Assembly (NCBI RefSeq): GCF_001426375.1
Contig: NZ_LMEO01000051.1
Location: forward strand, 186,241 to 250,240
Source: Paenibacillus sp. Root444D2
GTDB taxonomy: Bacteria; Bacillota; Bacilli; Paenibacillales; NBRC-103111
Length of the DNA: 64,000 nucleotides
Direction: 5' to 3'
Each line of letters opens with the position of its first letter. The stretch's first letter is position 1. A program made the position numbers and the translations under genes. This document shows, piece after piece, positions 32,139-41,400 of this stretch. The notes under the pieces were generated by a model. It was given only the letters and a program-made list of their open reading frames with translations. It was not told the DNA's origin and ran no database searches.

Positions 32139-32291
32139 GTGGGCAAAAATGGCATTGCTGCTTAAGCAAAGTAAACTACTCCATCATATGAGGACATATT
32201 TCCCTTGGTGCCTAGGCATCTGTCCGAAAGTGCCTTTTATTCGTTGAGTAAGTACATAGGCCATTACAAATAAAAATGAGGAGGAAATAAA

Positions 32292-32627
32292 ATGAATGTA
32301 CATGATAAGGCTTACGAATTGGCAAAAGCAATTAAGGAAAGCAGCGAATATAAGGATATGAAGGAGTGCCGCTCCATCATTAACGGCGATGCATCCAGTA
32401 AGAGCTTGTTGGAAGATTTTCGCAATCGTCAAAATGAGCTGCAGCAGAAAATGGCGGGAGGCGAAATGCCAACGCAAGAGGATATGGATAAATTACAGAA
32501 ACGATATGAGGAGCTCGCCCTCAATCCACGTATTAACCAATTATTCGATGCGGAGCGTCGATTGTCGATCATGCTGGAAGATGTGCAGCGGATTATTGCT
32601 GAGCCGTTAGAAGCAATGTTGAAATAA
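32292..32627 (+). CDS. yheA: YlbF/YmcA-family protein, YheA
   Basis: 111 residues, all helical: VHDKAYELAKAIKESSEYKD, LLEDFRNRQNELQQKMAGGE, LALNPRINQLFDAERRLSIM. This matches the UPF0342/YlbF family, in particular YheA, which sits next to yheC/yheD in Bacillus as well. GAGGAGG lies 6 bp upstream of the ATG. YlbF and YmcA affect competence, biofilm and RNA processing in B. subtilis; the role of YheA is not known. Confidence 0.9.
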   Translation: MNVHDKAYELAKAIKESSEYKDMKECRSIINGDASSKSLLEDFRNRQNELQQKMAGGEMPTQEDMDKLQKRYEELALNPRINQLFDAERRLSIMLEDVQRIIAEPLEAMLK

Positions 32628-32702
32628 AAAAGAGTGTATCCCTGTAGAGAAGTCTAGTCATCTAGTCGTCTGGAAGTCTACTCCTGGGCTACACTCTTTT
32701 TT
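32628..32702. terminator. Long terminator hairpin after yheA
   Basis: AAAAAAGAGTGTA pairs with TACACTCTTTTTTT across a long loop, with possible secondary stems inside. Usable in both directions. Confidence 0.8.
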
Positions 32703-32748
32703 TAGTAAGCAATCTAAGAGCAGGGATACTTTTTTGCTAGGCCCGCTG

Positions 32749-32777
32749 TTGCGAAATAACTCGAAACTGTCTATAGT
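32749..32777 (+). promoter_or_regulatory. Sigma-A promoter of the acyltransferase gene
   Basis: TTGCGA, a 17-bp spacer and TATAGT, 40 bp before the start codon. Confidence 0.6.
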
Positions 32778-32816
32778 AAAAGGGTATTTATTAGGAAAAG
32801 AGGATTTGAAACCGTT

Positions 32817-33872
32817 ATGGCAAAAGCAAAAATCACGGAGCTCGATCTCGTTAGAGCCTTCGCCATCCTTGCAGTCGTTATGATTCATGTTACCGCGGAC
32901 TGGACAGTGGATCCGGCTTTGAAGGGGAGCAGCACAGAGCTAATCATTTTATTTTTGAACAAAATAAGCTATTTCGCTGTTCCGCTGTTTATTTTTTTGA
33001 GTGGCATTGTATTATTCTACATCTATACGGATAATTGGAGCGCGAAACAGGCCGGTATTTTCTACTGGAAACGTGTCCGCCAAGTGTTAGTTCCATATAT
33101 TGTTTGGTCCTTCTTCTATTATATATATAATCCTTGGCTTTGGACGCCGGGGCACCCCATTAAGTTTGATCTGCGTGTTTTTCTAGAACAATTAAAATGG
33201 GCGGATTCCGGCTATCACTTGTATTTTATGATTATTATTGTACAGTTCTACCTGTTGTTTCCGCTGCTAGTTTGGGCTGTTAGAAATGCGCCATGGTTTC
33301 GCCGGACGTTGGCACTTTGGGGACTAGCCATTCAAGCGGGCGTTTACATTTACACCCACTGGTTCGGTACAATTAGTCATAAACCAGAGCTTTGCATAAC
33401 GTACTTCGGGTATTTTCTCGTAGGCGGTGCAATTGGCATGAACTACGGTTCCTTTCGTTCTTGGATGGATCGGAACAAGGGTTGGGTGCTGCCAACTGCA
33501 TTCCTCAGTGGTTTGGCCTATGTAATGCTTTACCTATTGGGACTAAAAGGATATAAGTTTGAAAATACGTGGTATGAAATTTTATGGCTGCTCTACAGCA
33601 TTGGCATTGGTGTAAGCTTTATCTGGATCGCGAAATGGCTTCTCCAAAAATCAACCAAAGTTGCCCGCTTTTTCGTCTCGTTAGGTTCGGTATCGTTTGG
33701 TGTCTACTTAATGCATCCAGCGTTGTTATCACTTTGGAAATATAAGGTGAATACGCCCGGCTCGATTTTGCTTTTTAACGTGTATAATGGGATCGTTTTT
33801 GTGCTGATAATTGCGATACCGTGGGTACTCACGCTGTTATATAGAAAAGTAAGAAAAGTGTTGTCGATATGA
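32817..33872 (+). CDS. Acyltransferase-3 family integral membrane protein
   Basis: 351 residues with about ten hydrophobic segments. The N-terminus ITELDLVRAFAILAVVMIHV carries the catalytic histidine of the OafA/NodX-type acyltransferase family (R-x10-H pattern). PLFIFLSGIVLFY and FGVYLMHPALLSLW are also family signatures. Such enzymes O-acetylate or otherwise acylate cell-wall and surface polysaccharides. Monocistronic, between a sigma-A promoter and a terminator. ATG start with a modest GAGGA site. Confidence 0.9.
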   Translation: MAKAKITELDLVRAFAILAVVMIHVTADWTVDPALKGSSTELIILFLNKISYFAVPLFIFLSGIVLFYIYTDNWSAKQAGIFYWKRVRQVLVPYIVWSFFYYIYNPWLWTPGHPIKFDLRVFLEQLKWADSGYHLYFMIIIVQFYLLFPLLVWAVRNAPWFRRTLALWGLAIQAGVYIYTHWFGTISHKPELCITYFGYFLVGGAIGMNYGSFRSWMDRNKGWVLPTAFLSGLAYVMLYLLGLKGYKFENTWYEILWLLYSIGIGVSFIWIAKWLLQKSTKVARFFVSLGSVSFGVYLMHPALLSLWKYKVNTPGSILLFNVYNGIVFVLIIAIPWVLTLLYRKVRKVLSI

Positions 33873-33881
33873 TGGAAGATT

Positions 33882-33908
33882 AAGACCCCGTTGGTTGGGT
33901 CTTTTTTT
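33882..33908 (+). terminator. Terminator after acyltransferase gene
   Basis: AAGACCC pairs with GGGTCTT, followed by a T run. Confidence 0.85.
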
Positions 33909-34113
33909 GTTTACTTCACAGTCGCACGTTTCCTACAACCAAAAGCGATTATTTATTGAAAATTCCTCTCGGGTGTCGGATAATTGCAAAGACGGATTGT
34001 TGGACAGTCTGGTTTCAGTGTAGTCGAGGTTGCTTCAATCGTGACAGTTTGTCGACCATATCGGTGGAGACTTTCTTAATATATTCTACATATAGAAGAA
34101 AGGTTGTTGAAGG

Positions 34114-34842
34114 ATGAACGAAATCATTTCTTTATTGCAAAATCATCGCTCCATTCGTAAGTTTACGAATGAACCAGTAAGCTCGGAACAGCTGGATGCT
34201 ATTCTGGCAGCCGCTCAAGCGGCATCTACATCCAGCAATATGCAAGCGTATAGCGTTATCCATGTAACGGATGACGGGCTGAAGAACCAGCTTGCCGCGC
34301 TAGCCGGCAATCAAGCTTACGTCAGCGAGTGTCCGCTGTTCATAGTGTGGTGCGCGGATCTGCATCGATACGCGCAGGCTGTCCACCGTCACGGGGACAC
34401 TCCGGTTACTGGCAACGCTGAGAACTTCATCGTTGCCACGGTAGATGCTGCATTAGCTGCGCAAAATGCAGCCATCGCTGCCGAGTCACTCGGACTCGGC
34501 GTAGTGTACATCGGCGGGCTGCGCAATAAGCCCGCTGAGGTGTCTCAGCTGCTGGGCTTGCCGCAGCTGGTGTACCCGGTCTTCGGCATGTGCATCGGCA
34601 TGCCGGATCAAGAGCCGCCGCAGCGCCCGCGGCTCCCGCGAGAAGCCGTATACCATGAGAATCGGTATACGGCTAACGAAGGAGCGGTCGACGTGTACGA
34701 CGAGAGCATCCGCGACTATATGAAGGTTCGATCGGGCGGCAAAGTCGATACGACCTGGTCCAAGGACATGGCCGCCAAAGCGCAGCGGCCTAGAGAGCAC
34801 ATGAAACCCTTCCTTAGCTCCCAGGGTTTCGAGATTGAGTAA
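34114..34842 (+). CDS. NfsA-like oxygen-insensitive NADPH nitroreductase
   Basis: 242 residues of the nitroreductase fold. HRSIRKFTNEPV (FMN phosphate contact), AAQAASTSSNMQAYSV, AVDAALAAQNAAIAAESLGL-type helix with GVVYIGGLRN, and FGMCIGMPDQEPPQRPRLP followed by the NfsA-type C-terminal YDESIRDYM. It reduces nitro compounds or quinones with NADPH and FMN. The middle and 3' part of the gene is notably GC-rich against its surroundings. GTTGAAGG precedes the ATG. Confidence 0.9.
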   Translation: MNEIISLLQNHRSIRKFTNEPVSSEQLDAILAAAQAASTSSNMQAYSVIHVTDDGLKNQLAALAGNQAYVSECPLFIVWCADLHRYAQAVHRHGDTPVTGNAENFIVATVDAALAAQNAAIAAESLGLGVVYIGGLRNKPAEVSQLLGLPQLVYPVFGMCIGMPDQEPPQRPRLPREAVYHENRYTANEGAVDVYDESIRDYMKVRSGGKVDTTWSKDMAAKAQRPREHMKPFLSSQGFEIE

Positions 34843-34962
34843 GCGAGACCGTCGATTCATTCGATCAATCGTGCTCTACATTAATTTGTCATAAATTGGG
34901 GCCAATCGCTATATAGGCAGAATTTGGGTTGCTGGATGAATTCTTATTCGCTGTTGAATGAT

Positions 34963-35194
34963 GTTGTAGTAAGTACAACAATTTATGCCTAAATCTCGTC
35001 TCTCTCCCTTCATTGTTGCATCATGTACAACAATTTGGCCCAATATAGACCATTTCACAACAAATGTGCTCAAAATGTTGTACGGAATGCAACTTCAAGT
35101 TGTAAAATAGCCTTTTATCGTGTGAATTGTTGTAGAAAATGCAACATTGGTAACAACGATAGCCCATCTGCCCTCACGAAAGCTGAATGACGCT
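34963..35194. repeat. Dispersed hairpin-array repeat, copy 2
   Basis: The partner of 19738-19968, in the same orientation. Hairpins conserved with compensating changes include GTTGTAGTAAGTACAAC (now perfect), GTTGCATCATGTACAAC and GTTGTAGAAAATGCAAC. It lies in a 500-bp intergenic gap between the nitroreductase and a small membrane-protein gene. Confidence 0.8.
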
Positions 35195-35351
35195 AAATTC
35201 GTATATTGGAGTTATGAATACCAGTTGTGAATCAATCGACAGTCTCTAAGCCTTAATCTTTCGCTTTGAACATATAACAAGAACTTGTCTCATACAATGA
35301 AAATAGGATGAGATAGGTTCTTGTTTATCTAAAGCGAAAGGAGTGATCATT

Positions 35352-35630
35352 TTGAAAGGCTTTAAAAATGTCGTTTACATGAGCTTAACGTTAGGTATGC
35401 TATTTTACTCCATTCCCCAATTGGAGTTTCGAGATGTAGGATCGCTGCCTATGGTGTTTAGTAGCATCTGGATCGTGATGGCCCTGCTGGTGACAGCCTC
35501 TCATTTGCACCAAATACTTGGTGTGGATGAAGAGAAACGCAAAGAGATGAACCGCATCAATCGGATGAAAAAATGGCAGTTGGAGCAGCTTGTTCAAGGT
35601 CGCCGGAAACTTCTGCAGTTTCGCAAGTAG
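35352..35630 (+). CDS. Small two-span membrane protein
   Basis: 92 residues from TTG 35352 (AAAGGAG 8 bp upstream). Two hydrophobic segments (VVYMSLTLGMLFYSI and MVFSSIWIVMALLVTA) are followed by a basic helix (RMKKWQLEQLVQGRRKLLQF). I do not recognise a named family. It stands before ytoI but on its own, with a terminator after it. Confidence 0.65.
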   Translation: MKGFKNVVYMSLTLGMLFYSIPQLEFRDVGSLPMVFSSIWIVMALLVTASHLHQILGVDEEKRKEMNRINRMKKWQLEQLVQGRRKLLQFRK

Positions 35631-35649
35631 CGAAGAAGAGATTTCCATT

Positions 35650-35677
35650 TTGACAACGAACGTATGTTTGCTATAAT
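35650..35677 (+). promoter_or_regulatory. Consensus sigma-A promoter placed just before a terminator
   Basis: TTGACA, a 16-bp spacer and TATAAT: both hexamers are perfect. A terminator hairpin begins only about 10 bp after the -10, so most transcripts would be about 35 nt. Confidence 0.6.
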
Positions 35678-35687
35678 ACAAATAAAG

Positions 35688-35716
35688 TATCCAATCCAAT
35701 AGGGTTGGATTTTTTA
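35688..35716 (+). terminator. Terminator between small membrane-protein gene and ytoI
   Basis: ATCCAACCC-type stem: ATCCAA pairs with TTGGAT (with inner CC/GG) followed by TTTTTTATTT. Confidence 0.75.
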
Positions 35717-35736
35717 TTTAAGAAAAGCCGATTTCA

Positions 35737-35765
35737 TTGTTCTTGCGCTTTGGAACGATTATACT
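35737..35765 (+). promoter_or_regulatory. Candidate promoter of ytoI
   Basis: TTGTTC, a 17-bp spacer and TATACT, 44 bp before the TTG start of ytoI. Confidence 0.5.
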
Positions 35766-35809
35766 AGTAGTACAGAGTAATACAGGAACAAGCGAATGAG
35801 GTGTAACAG

Positions 35810-37138
35810 TTGGATACACAATCCGTGGATACATTAACGAAGCATGAACAAATTTTACGCTATATTGAAAGCTTGAAGCTTGGCAGCCGGATCTCCGTTC
35901 GCAAAATTGCCAAGAACATGGAAGTCAGTGAAGGTACGGCTTACCGAGCTATTAAAGAGGCCGAGAATCAAGGTCTGGTCTCAACCAAAGAGCGAATCGG
36001 AACCGTAAGAGTCGAGAAAAAGCTGCGGCAGAACATTGATAAGCTCACATTTGCTGAGGTAGTGAACATGGTCGATGGGCAAGTACTCGGTGGCTCACGT
36101 GGACTCCATAAGACGCTGCACAAGTTCGTTATCGGCGCGATGGAACAGGATGCCATGATGCGTTACATTGAGGCCGGCAGCCTTCTAATCGTTGGTAACC
36201 GCAACCGTGCCCATATCTGTGCTTTGGAACAAGGCGCAGGCGTACTCATTACGGGGGGATTTAACACCAGTACAGAGGTGAAAGTCCTTGCAGATGAACT
36301 GGAGCTCCCCATTATTTCGAGCAGCTACGATACGTTTACAGTTGCCTCTATGATTAATAGAGCCATATACGATCGCTTGATCAAGAAGAAAATTATGCTT
36401 GTCGAGGACATCCTGGCATCAGGCGCTTCCCTTTATGCTCTTAAGGCAAATAGTACACTGAAGGACTGGCAGCGCATGTCAGAGGATACCGGGTACAGCC
36501 GTTTTCCTGTTGTAGACGAGTGGAACCGAATTATTGGAGTTGTGACCTCGAAGGATATGGTGGGAGCTAATTCTCTACAAACAGTAGATAAGCTTATGAC
36601 GCGCAGTCCGCTTACTGTAACGCCCCAAACTTCAGTAGCATCAGCAGCCCATATGATGGTGTGGGAAGGTATTGAATTGCTTCCAGTCGTGGATACAAAC
36701 CGCAAAATCCTTGGCGTTCTTAATCGCAGCGATGTGTTGAAAGCCATGCAGTATATTCAGAAGCAGCCGCAGAATGGTGAAACGTTCGAGGATTTAATCT
36801 GGTCCGGACTGGAAGAGGTCAGGGATGAAAAGGGGTCACTGCAGTTTCATGGCGTTATCACCCCACAGATGACGAATCATTTGGGGACGGTATCGGAAGG
36901 TGTTCTTACAACGCTGATGACCCAAGCGGCCTATCGCATCGTGCAGGAACATAAGAAAGGGGATCTCGTCATGGACAATATGTCGACCTATTTCTTAAAA
37001 CCGCTGCAAATTGACTCCAAAATAGAAATACGACCCACCATCATTGAAGTGAGCCGTAAGTTTGGCAAAATTGATGTAGAAATTTATCATGCTGGGACTT
37101 TGGTTTCCAAAGCGATGCTAACCGCTCAAGTCATTTAA
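35810..37138 (+). CDS. ytoI: YtoI-like regulator (HTH, DRTGG, two CBS and hotdog domains)
   Basis: 442 residues. An N-terminal helix-turn-helix (RISVRKIAKNMEVSEGTAYR, about 25-55) is followed by a DRTGG domain (about 75-185). Two CBS repeats come next (about 190-310; GYSRFPVVDEWNRIIGVVTS and GIELLPVVDTNRKILGVLNR). The C-terminal hotdog domain (about 330-440) has HLGTVSEGVLTTLMTQAAYR. This matches YtoI of Bacillus in order and length. A ligand-responsive regulator is likely, with an adenosine nucleotide at the CBS pair; target genes unknown. TTG start with GAGGTG. The stop overlaps ytpI convergently by 4 bp. Confidence 0.93.
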   Translation: MDTQSVDTLTKHEQILRYIESLKLGSRISVRKIAKNMEVSEGTAYRAIKEAENQGLVSTKERIGTVRVEKKLRQNIDKLTFAEVVNMVDGQVLGGSRGLHKTLHKFVIGAMEQDAMMRYIEAGSLLIVGNRNRAHICALEQGAGVLITGGFNTSTEVKVLADELELPIISSSYDTFTVASMINRAIYDRLIKKKIMLVEDILASGASLYALKANSTLKDWQRMSEDTGYSRFPVVDEWNRIIGVVTSKDMVGANSLQTVDKLMTRSPLTVTPQTSVASAAHMMVWEGIELLPVVDTNRKILGVLNRSDVLKAMQYIQKQPQNGETFEDLIWSGLEEVRDEKGSLQFHGVITPQMTNHLGTVSEGVLTTLMTQAAYRIVQEHKKGDLVMDNMSTYFLKPLQIDSKIEIRPTIIEVSRKFGKIDVEIYHAGTLVSKAMLTAQVI

Positions 37139-37428
37139 CGCAGCATGCGATCGAAGTGCCCGTGGTTGCGAATGCCGGCGAATAAGTTGAACAGACCTAG
37201 CAAGACCAGCACGGTGCCGAAGATGCGGCGAAAGCTGGATTCACTAAAGAAGAAGATTTGGGTGATGGCAATAAGAACGAGCATCAAACCCATGCAAATA
37301 TTCATGCGGGCCGAGAATAAACCGCGTCTAGCCGCAACCGTTTCACGTCGAGACCGGAAGCTGAAGTATACGGAAAGCCCAAGCAGTATGCAAATAAGAG
37401 AGAATAAAGTGATTTGAATGGCGAACAT
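37135..37428 (-). CDS. ytpI: YtpI-like membrane protein
   Basis: 97 residues with three hydrophobic segments (IQITLFSLICILLGLSVYF, ICMGLMLVLIAITQIFFF, IFGTVLVLLGLFNLFAGIR). Size, topology and position next to ytoI match YtpI. Function unknown. Confidence 0.85.
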   Translation of the reverse strand: MFAIQITLFSLICILLGLSVYFSFRSRRETVAARRGLFSARMNICMGLMLVLIAITQIFFFSESSFRRIFGTVLVLLGLFNLFAGIRNHGHFDRMLR

Positions 37429-37523
37429 CTGGTTAATCCGTCCTTTAGGCGAGTTTACTGTTTACTTTAGCGATTTTAATGAAAGATTGCAATATTCTAT
37501 CACCTAAAAAGTGCTCAGGGCGG

Positions 37524-38015
37524 TTATGTTCGCTTCTCTTGGGCTGTAATCCAGACAGTTAGTTCGGTTTGAATCAATATGATGGATTTGATCTCAACGA
37601 CATATTTTTTATCATGCAAAATATAGGTCCGCTGGGTAATAATTCTTTCATAAAGGGGCTGTGAGTCCCGCACGAACGCGGCCTTTTGGCCAATAACGAG
37701 CTTGAGCTCACTCTTCACATCCACCTCGATTTCTTTCTGTATATCTTCACTGATGAGTTCATTTTGGTTTTTGGGAAGCAGATGAACATTGACTGTGTTA
37801 ATTAATGCTTGTTTATTTTTTGTTTTATTTAAATTTTCGATATCATCAAGGAGATCGCGATTTTCCTCCAAATATTTATGCATTTGCACATAGAGCTGAT
37901 TGTAGGTGTGCTGATGAATGCTCATATAAATTGCGCTCCCAATGATGGCTCCCGAAAGCATCAGTCCTAAACTCGAAAGCAGACGTTGATATCGGGCAAA
38001 AGGAGGGATCCTCAA
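37524..38015 (-). CDS. ytrI: Sporulation membrane protein YtrI
   Basis: 163 residues. One N-terminal membrane span (LLSSLGLMLSGAIIGSAIYM), a helix with LEENRDLLDDIENLNKTKNK, then a soluble beta domain ending ELTVWITAQEKRT. It matches YtrI, required for efficient sporulation. The start overlaps the ytrH stop by 4 bp. Confidence 0.88.
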   Translation of the reverse strand: MRIPPFARYQRLLSSLGLMLSGAIIGSAIYMSIHQHTYNQLYVQMHKYLEENRDLLDDIENLNKTKNKQALINTVNVHLLPKNQNELISEDIQKEIEVDVKSELKLVIGQKAAFVRDSQPLYERIITQRTYILHDKKYVVEIKSIILIQTELTVWITAQEKRT

Positions 38016-38344
38016 GGCTGATTGCCCCCTTTGCAGATCATTTGAATAAGTGACGTGCCCATCTGAGCGCCTATAAAGGCAACAATAATCAGAATGATTT
38101 GCTTAATAGCGGGATTCAAATGCCCTATAGCTACATGGCTTTCAATATAGCGTATCGGATCAATCGTGCCGCCAACAGCAGCTACCATGGCCCAGATTTT
38201 AATGTTTTCTGAAATGGTTAGCATTTTTTCTGTCGGTGATTGAAGCGTGAGCACGGCTGCTATTCCACTTAACATGCTGCCTCCAAATACGACCCCGAAT
38301 GCAATACAGAAATACACGATAATATTTGCCCAAAAGACATACAT
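38012..38344 (-). CDS. ytrH: Sporulation membrane protein YtrH
   Basis: 110 residues with three hydrophobic segments; DPIRYIESHVAIGHLNPAIK is the conserved YtrH middle part. Divergent from dnaE and coupled to ytrI, the same arrangement as in Bacillus subtilis, where ytrHI are mother-cell sporulation genes. Confidence 0.9.
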   Translation of the reverse strand: MYVFWANIIVYFCIAFGVVFGGSMLSGIAAVLTLQSPTEKMLTISENIKIWAMVAAVGGTIDPIRYIESHVAIGHLNPAIKQIILIIVAFIGAQMGTSLIQMICKGGNQP

Positions 38345-38468
38345 GTCCTTATCGCTTCCTTTCCAGCTAAGTTAAAGAGGACAAACTCTCTATACTTAAT
38401 GTATGGGAATGCCTAGCTCCAATATGATAAAATATAAGGAATAAAATGAAAGAAGGGAGGACATGCTG

Positions 38469-41400
38469 ATGAGTTCGTTTGTACACTTGCATGTTCATAG
38501 TGAATACAGTTTATTAGACGGTGCGGCACGTATGGAGGAGCTTGTTGCACAAGCAGCTAATCTTGGCATGACCTCTCTGGCATTGACGGATCACGGTGTC
38601 ATGTACGGGGCCATTGCCTTCTACAAAGCCTGCAAACAAAGAGGCATTAAACCAATTATTGGTTGTGAAGTCTATTTCACAGCGGGATCTATTCGCGATA
38701 AAGGGACTAGACAGGAACAGCCGATTTATCACCTCATCCTGCTAGCCAAAAATTTCCAAGGCTATCAAAATTTAATGAAGCTCTGTTCAATCGGACATTT
38801 ACAGGGCTTTCACTATAAACCGCGTATCGATTTGGAACATTTAGCCAAGCATTCAGAGGGACTTATTTGTCTGAGCTCCTGCTTAGGCAGCGAGGTTTCC
38901 CAGCATCTGCTTCACAATCGTCATGAAGAAGCCCGAAAAGCGGCTGAGCGCTATCGTGACATATTCGGAGATGATTTCTTTCTGGAAATTCAAGATCATG
39001 GGATGATTGAGCAGAAAAAAGTGATGGTCTCGATGATCGAGCTGAGCAAAGAAACCGGGATCCCGCTAATTGCCACGAATGATGTGCATTATGTGACTGA
39101 ACCAGATCATGTGATGCAGGACATTCTCATCTGTATTGGAACAGGCAAAACGGTGGAGGACACCGATCGGCTTAAGATGGGTACAAGTCAGATGTATTTG
39201 AAAAGCGAGGAGGAGATGGGACGTTTATTCGTCCATGTCCCCGAAGCGCTTACGAATACAAGCGTTGTAGCTTCACGCTGTGAGCTCGAACTTACGTTCG
39301 GTAAATCGATTTTACCTAGCTTTCGTCCTATACCTGAGCACCTCACGGCTGGTGAATATTTACGAGAGCTTTGTATGCAGGGGCTGGAGCAGCGTTATTC
39401 TACTAAATCTGAGTGGCATACTGCGGATTCGCCGCTGCGGAAACAAGCTGAGGAACGTCTAGCTTATGAGCTCGGCGTCATTGAGAACATGGGTTTTTCT
39501 GATTACTTCTTAATCGTTTGGGATTTTATTCGTTTTGCGCACGAAAAGAATATCATGACCGGACCAGGTAGGGGATCTTCTGCCGGAAGTCTAGTTGCTT
39601 ATGTACTCCGTATTACGAATGTCGATCCACTTAAATATAAGCTGCTGTTTGAACGTTTTCTTAACCCGGAACGGATTACGATGCCGGATATTGATATCGA
39701 TTTTAGCGATGAACGCCGGGATGAAGTGATTGACTATGTGGTTGCCAAATATGGGCACGAGCATGTCGCGCAAATTATTACCTTCGGAACGATGGCGGCC
39801 AAAGCCGCGGTAAGGGACGTCGGACGCGTATTAAATGTACCCTATGGGGACGTTGACCGTGCGGCCAAGGCAATTCCGAATCAACTAGGTATGACTTTAT
39901 CGGAAGCACTCCAGATTAGTTCTGATTTAAAGGGGCTGGTTGCAAGACAGCCCAAGACAGCAGAATTGCTGGAAATGGCGATGCGTGTTGAAGGAATGCC
40001 GCGCCATGCTTCAACGCATGCGGCAGGGGTTGTTATTTCCAGAGAACCGTTAACGCAGTATGTCCCTCTCCAAGAAGGCACGGCTCAGACAGCTCTTACC
40101 CAGTATACGATGGAGCATTTGGAGGCCATCGGACTGTTGAAAATGGATTTTCTCGGCTTGCGGACGCTGTCTATTATAGAACGAACGGTTGATTGGATAG
40201 CACAGATGGAAAATGTGCGTCTCAACTTTGATATGCTGGACATGGATGAGGATGCTGTGACCTACGGTATGCTTAGTAAGGGAGAAACGACGGGTGTCTT
40301 CCAATTGGAGTCATCGGGTGTACGCAAGGTGTTGAAGGATTTGAAGCCTTCTGTGTTTGAGGATATTATTTCCGTTGTGGCCTTGTACCGTCCAGGTCCG
40401 ATGGAGTTTATACCTAAGTATATTTATGGGAAGCACGGACAGGTGGAGGTCGTTTATCCGCACCCCACGTTAGAGCCTATCCTTCGGGATACGTACGGCA
40501 TTATCGTCTACCAAGAGCAAATTATGCAAATTGCCTCATCTATGGCTGGTTTTAGCTTAGGCGAAGCAGATTTGTTAAGACGAGCAGTGTCCAAGAAGAA
40601 GCGGGAAGTGCTGGATGAAGAACGGGCACATTTCGTTTCGGGCAGCTTGCGTCAAGGTTTTAATGCCAATGAGGCTAATCATGTGTATGATATGATCGTG
40701 CGTTTTGCTGATTATGGTTTTCCGCGTGCGCATGCAACGGCTTACGGGGTGTTGGCATTCCAAACGGCTTATTTAAAAGCGCACTATCCGATTTATTTTA
40801 TGGCTTCTATGTTAACGGCTGTTATGGGGAATCATCGGAAGGTAGCCGAATATGTGGATGAGTGCCGGCGGGTGAAATTGGCTGTGCTGCCGCCTGATGT
40901 TAATGGCAGCGGAACGGTATTTACACCGGATCCTGCGGCCGGGGCTATCCGCTTCGGACTTGCAGCGATCAAAAATGTAGGCACTCAAGCTATCGATGCT
41001 ATTCTTAATGAACGGAAAAAGTCACAGTTCGAGAGCTTGCTTGATTTCTGCAGACGTGTAGATTTACGCGTATGTAATAAACGAGTGATTGAATCGCTCA
41101 TTCAAGGTGGAGCCTTTGACACTCTAGGCGGGCATCGCGCTCAGCTGATGGCTATTCTCGATGAAACCATCGCCTCCGCAACCAAATGGCGCAAGGAACG
41201 GGATGATCTGCAGCTTCACCTCTTTGGCTTCGTTGAAGAACCAAATTGGGAGGTGGAGGTTCCGAATATTCCTCCGATGCCGCAAAGTAAACAATTGGAG
41301 CTCGAGAAGGAACTTCTCGGCATGTATATATCTGGACATCCGCTTGATGCCTATGCGGAGCAGCTTAGTGAGATGGAAGCGGCTATGCTTCATCAATTAG

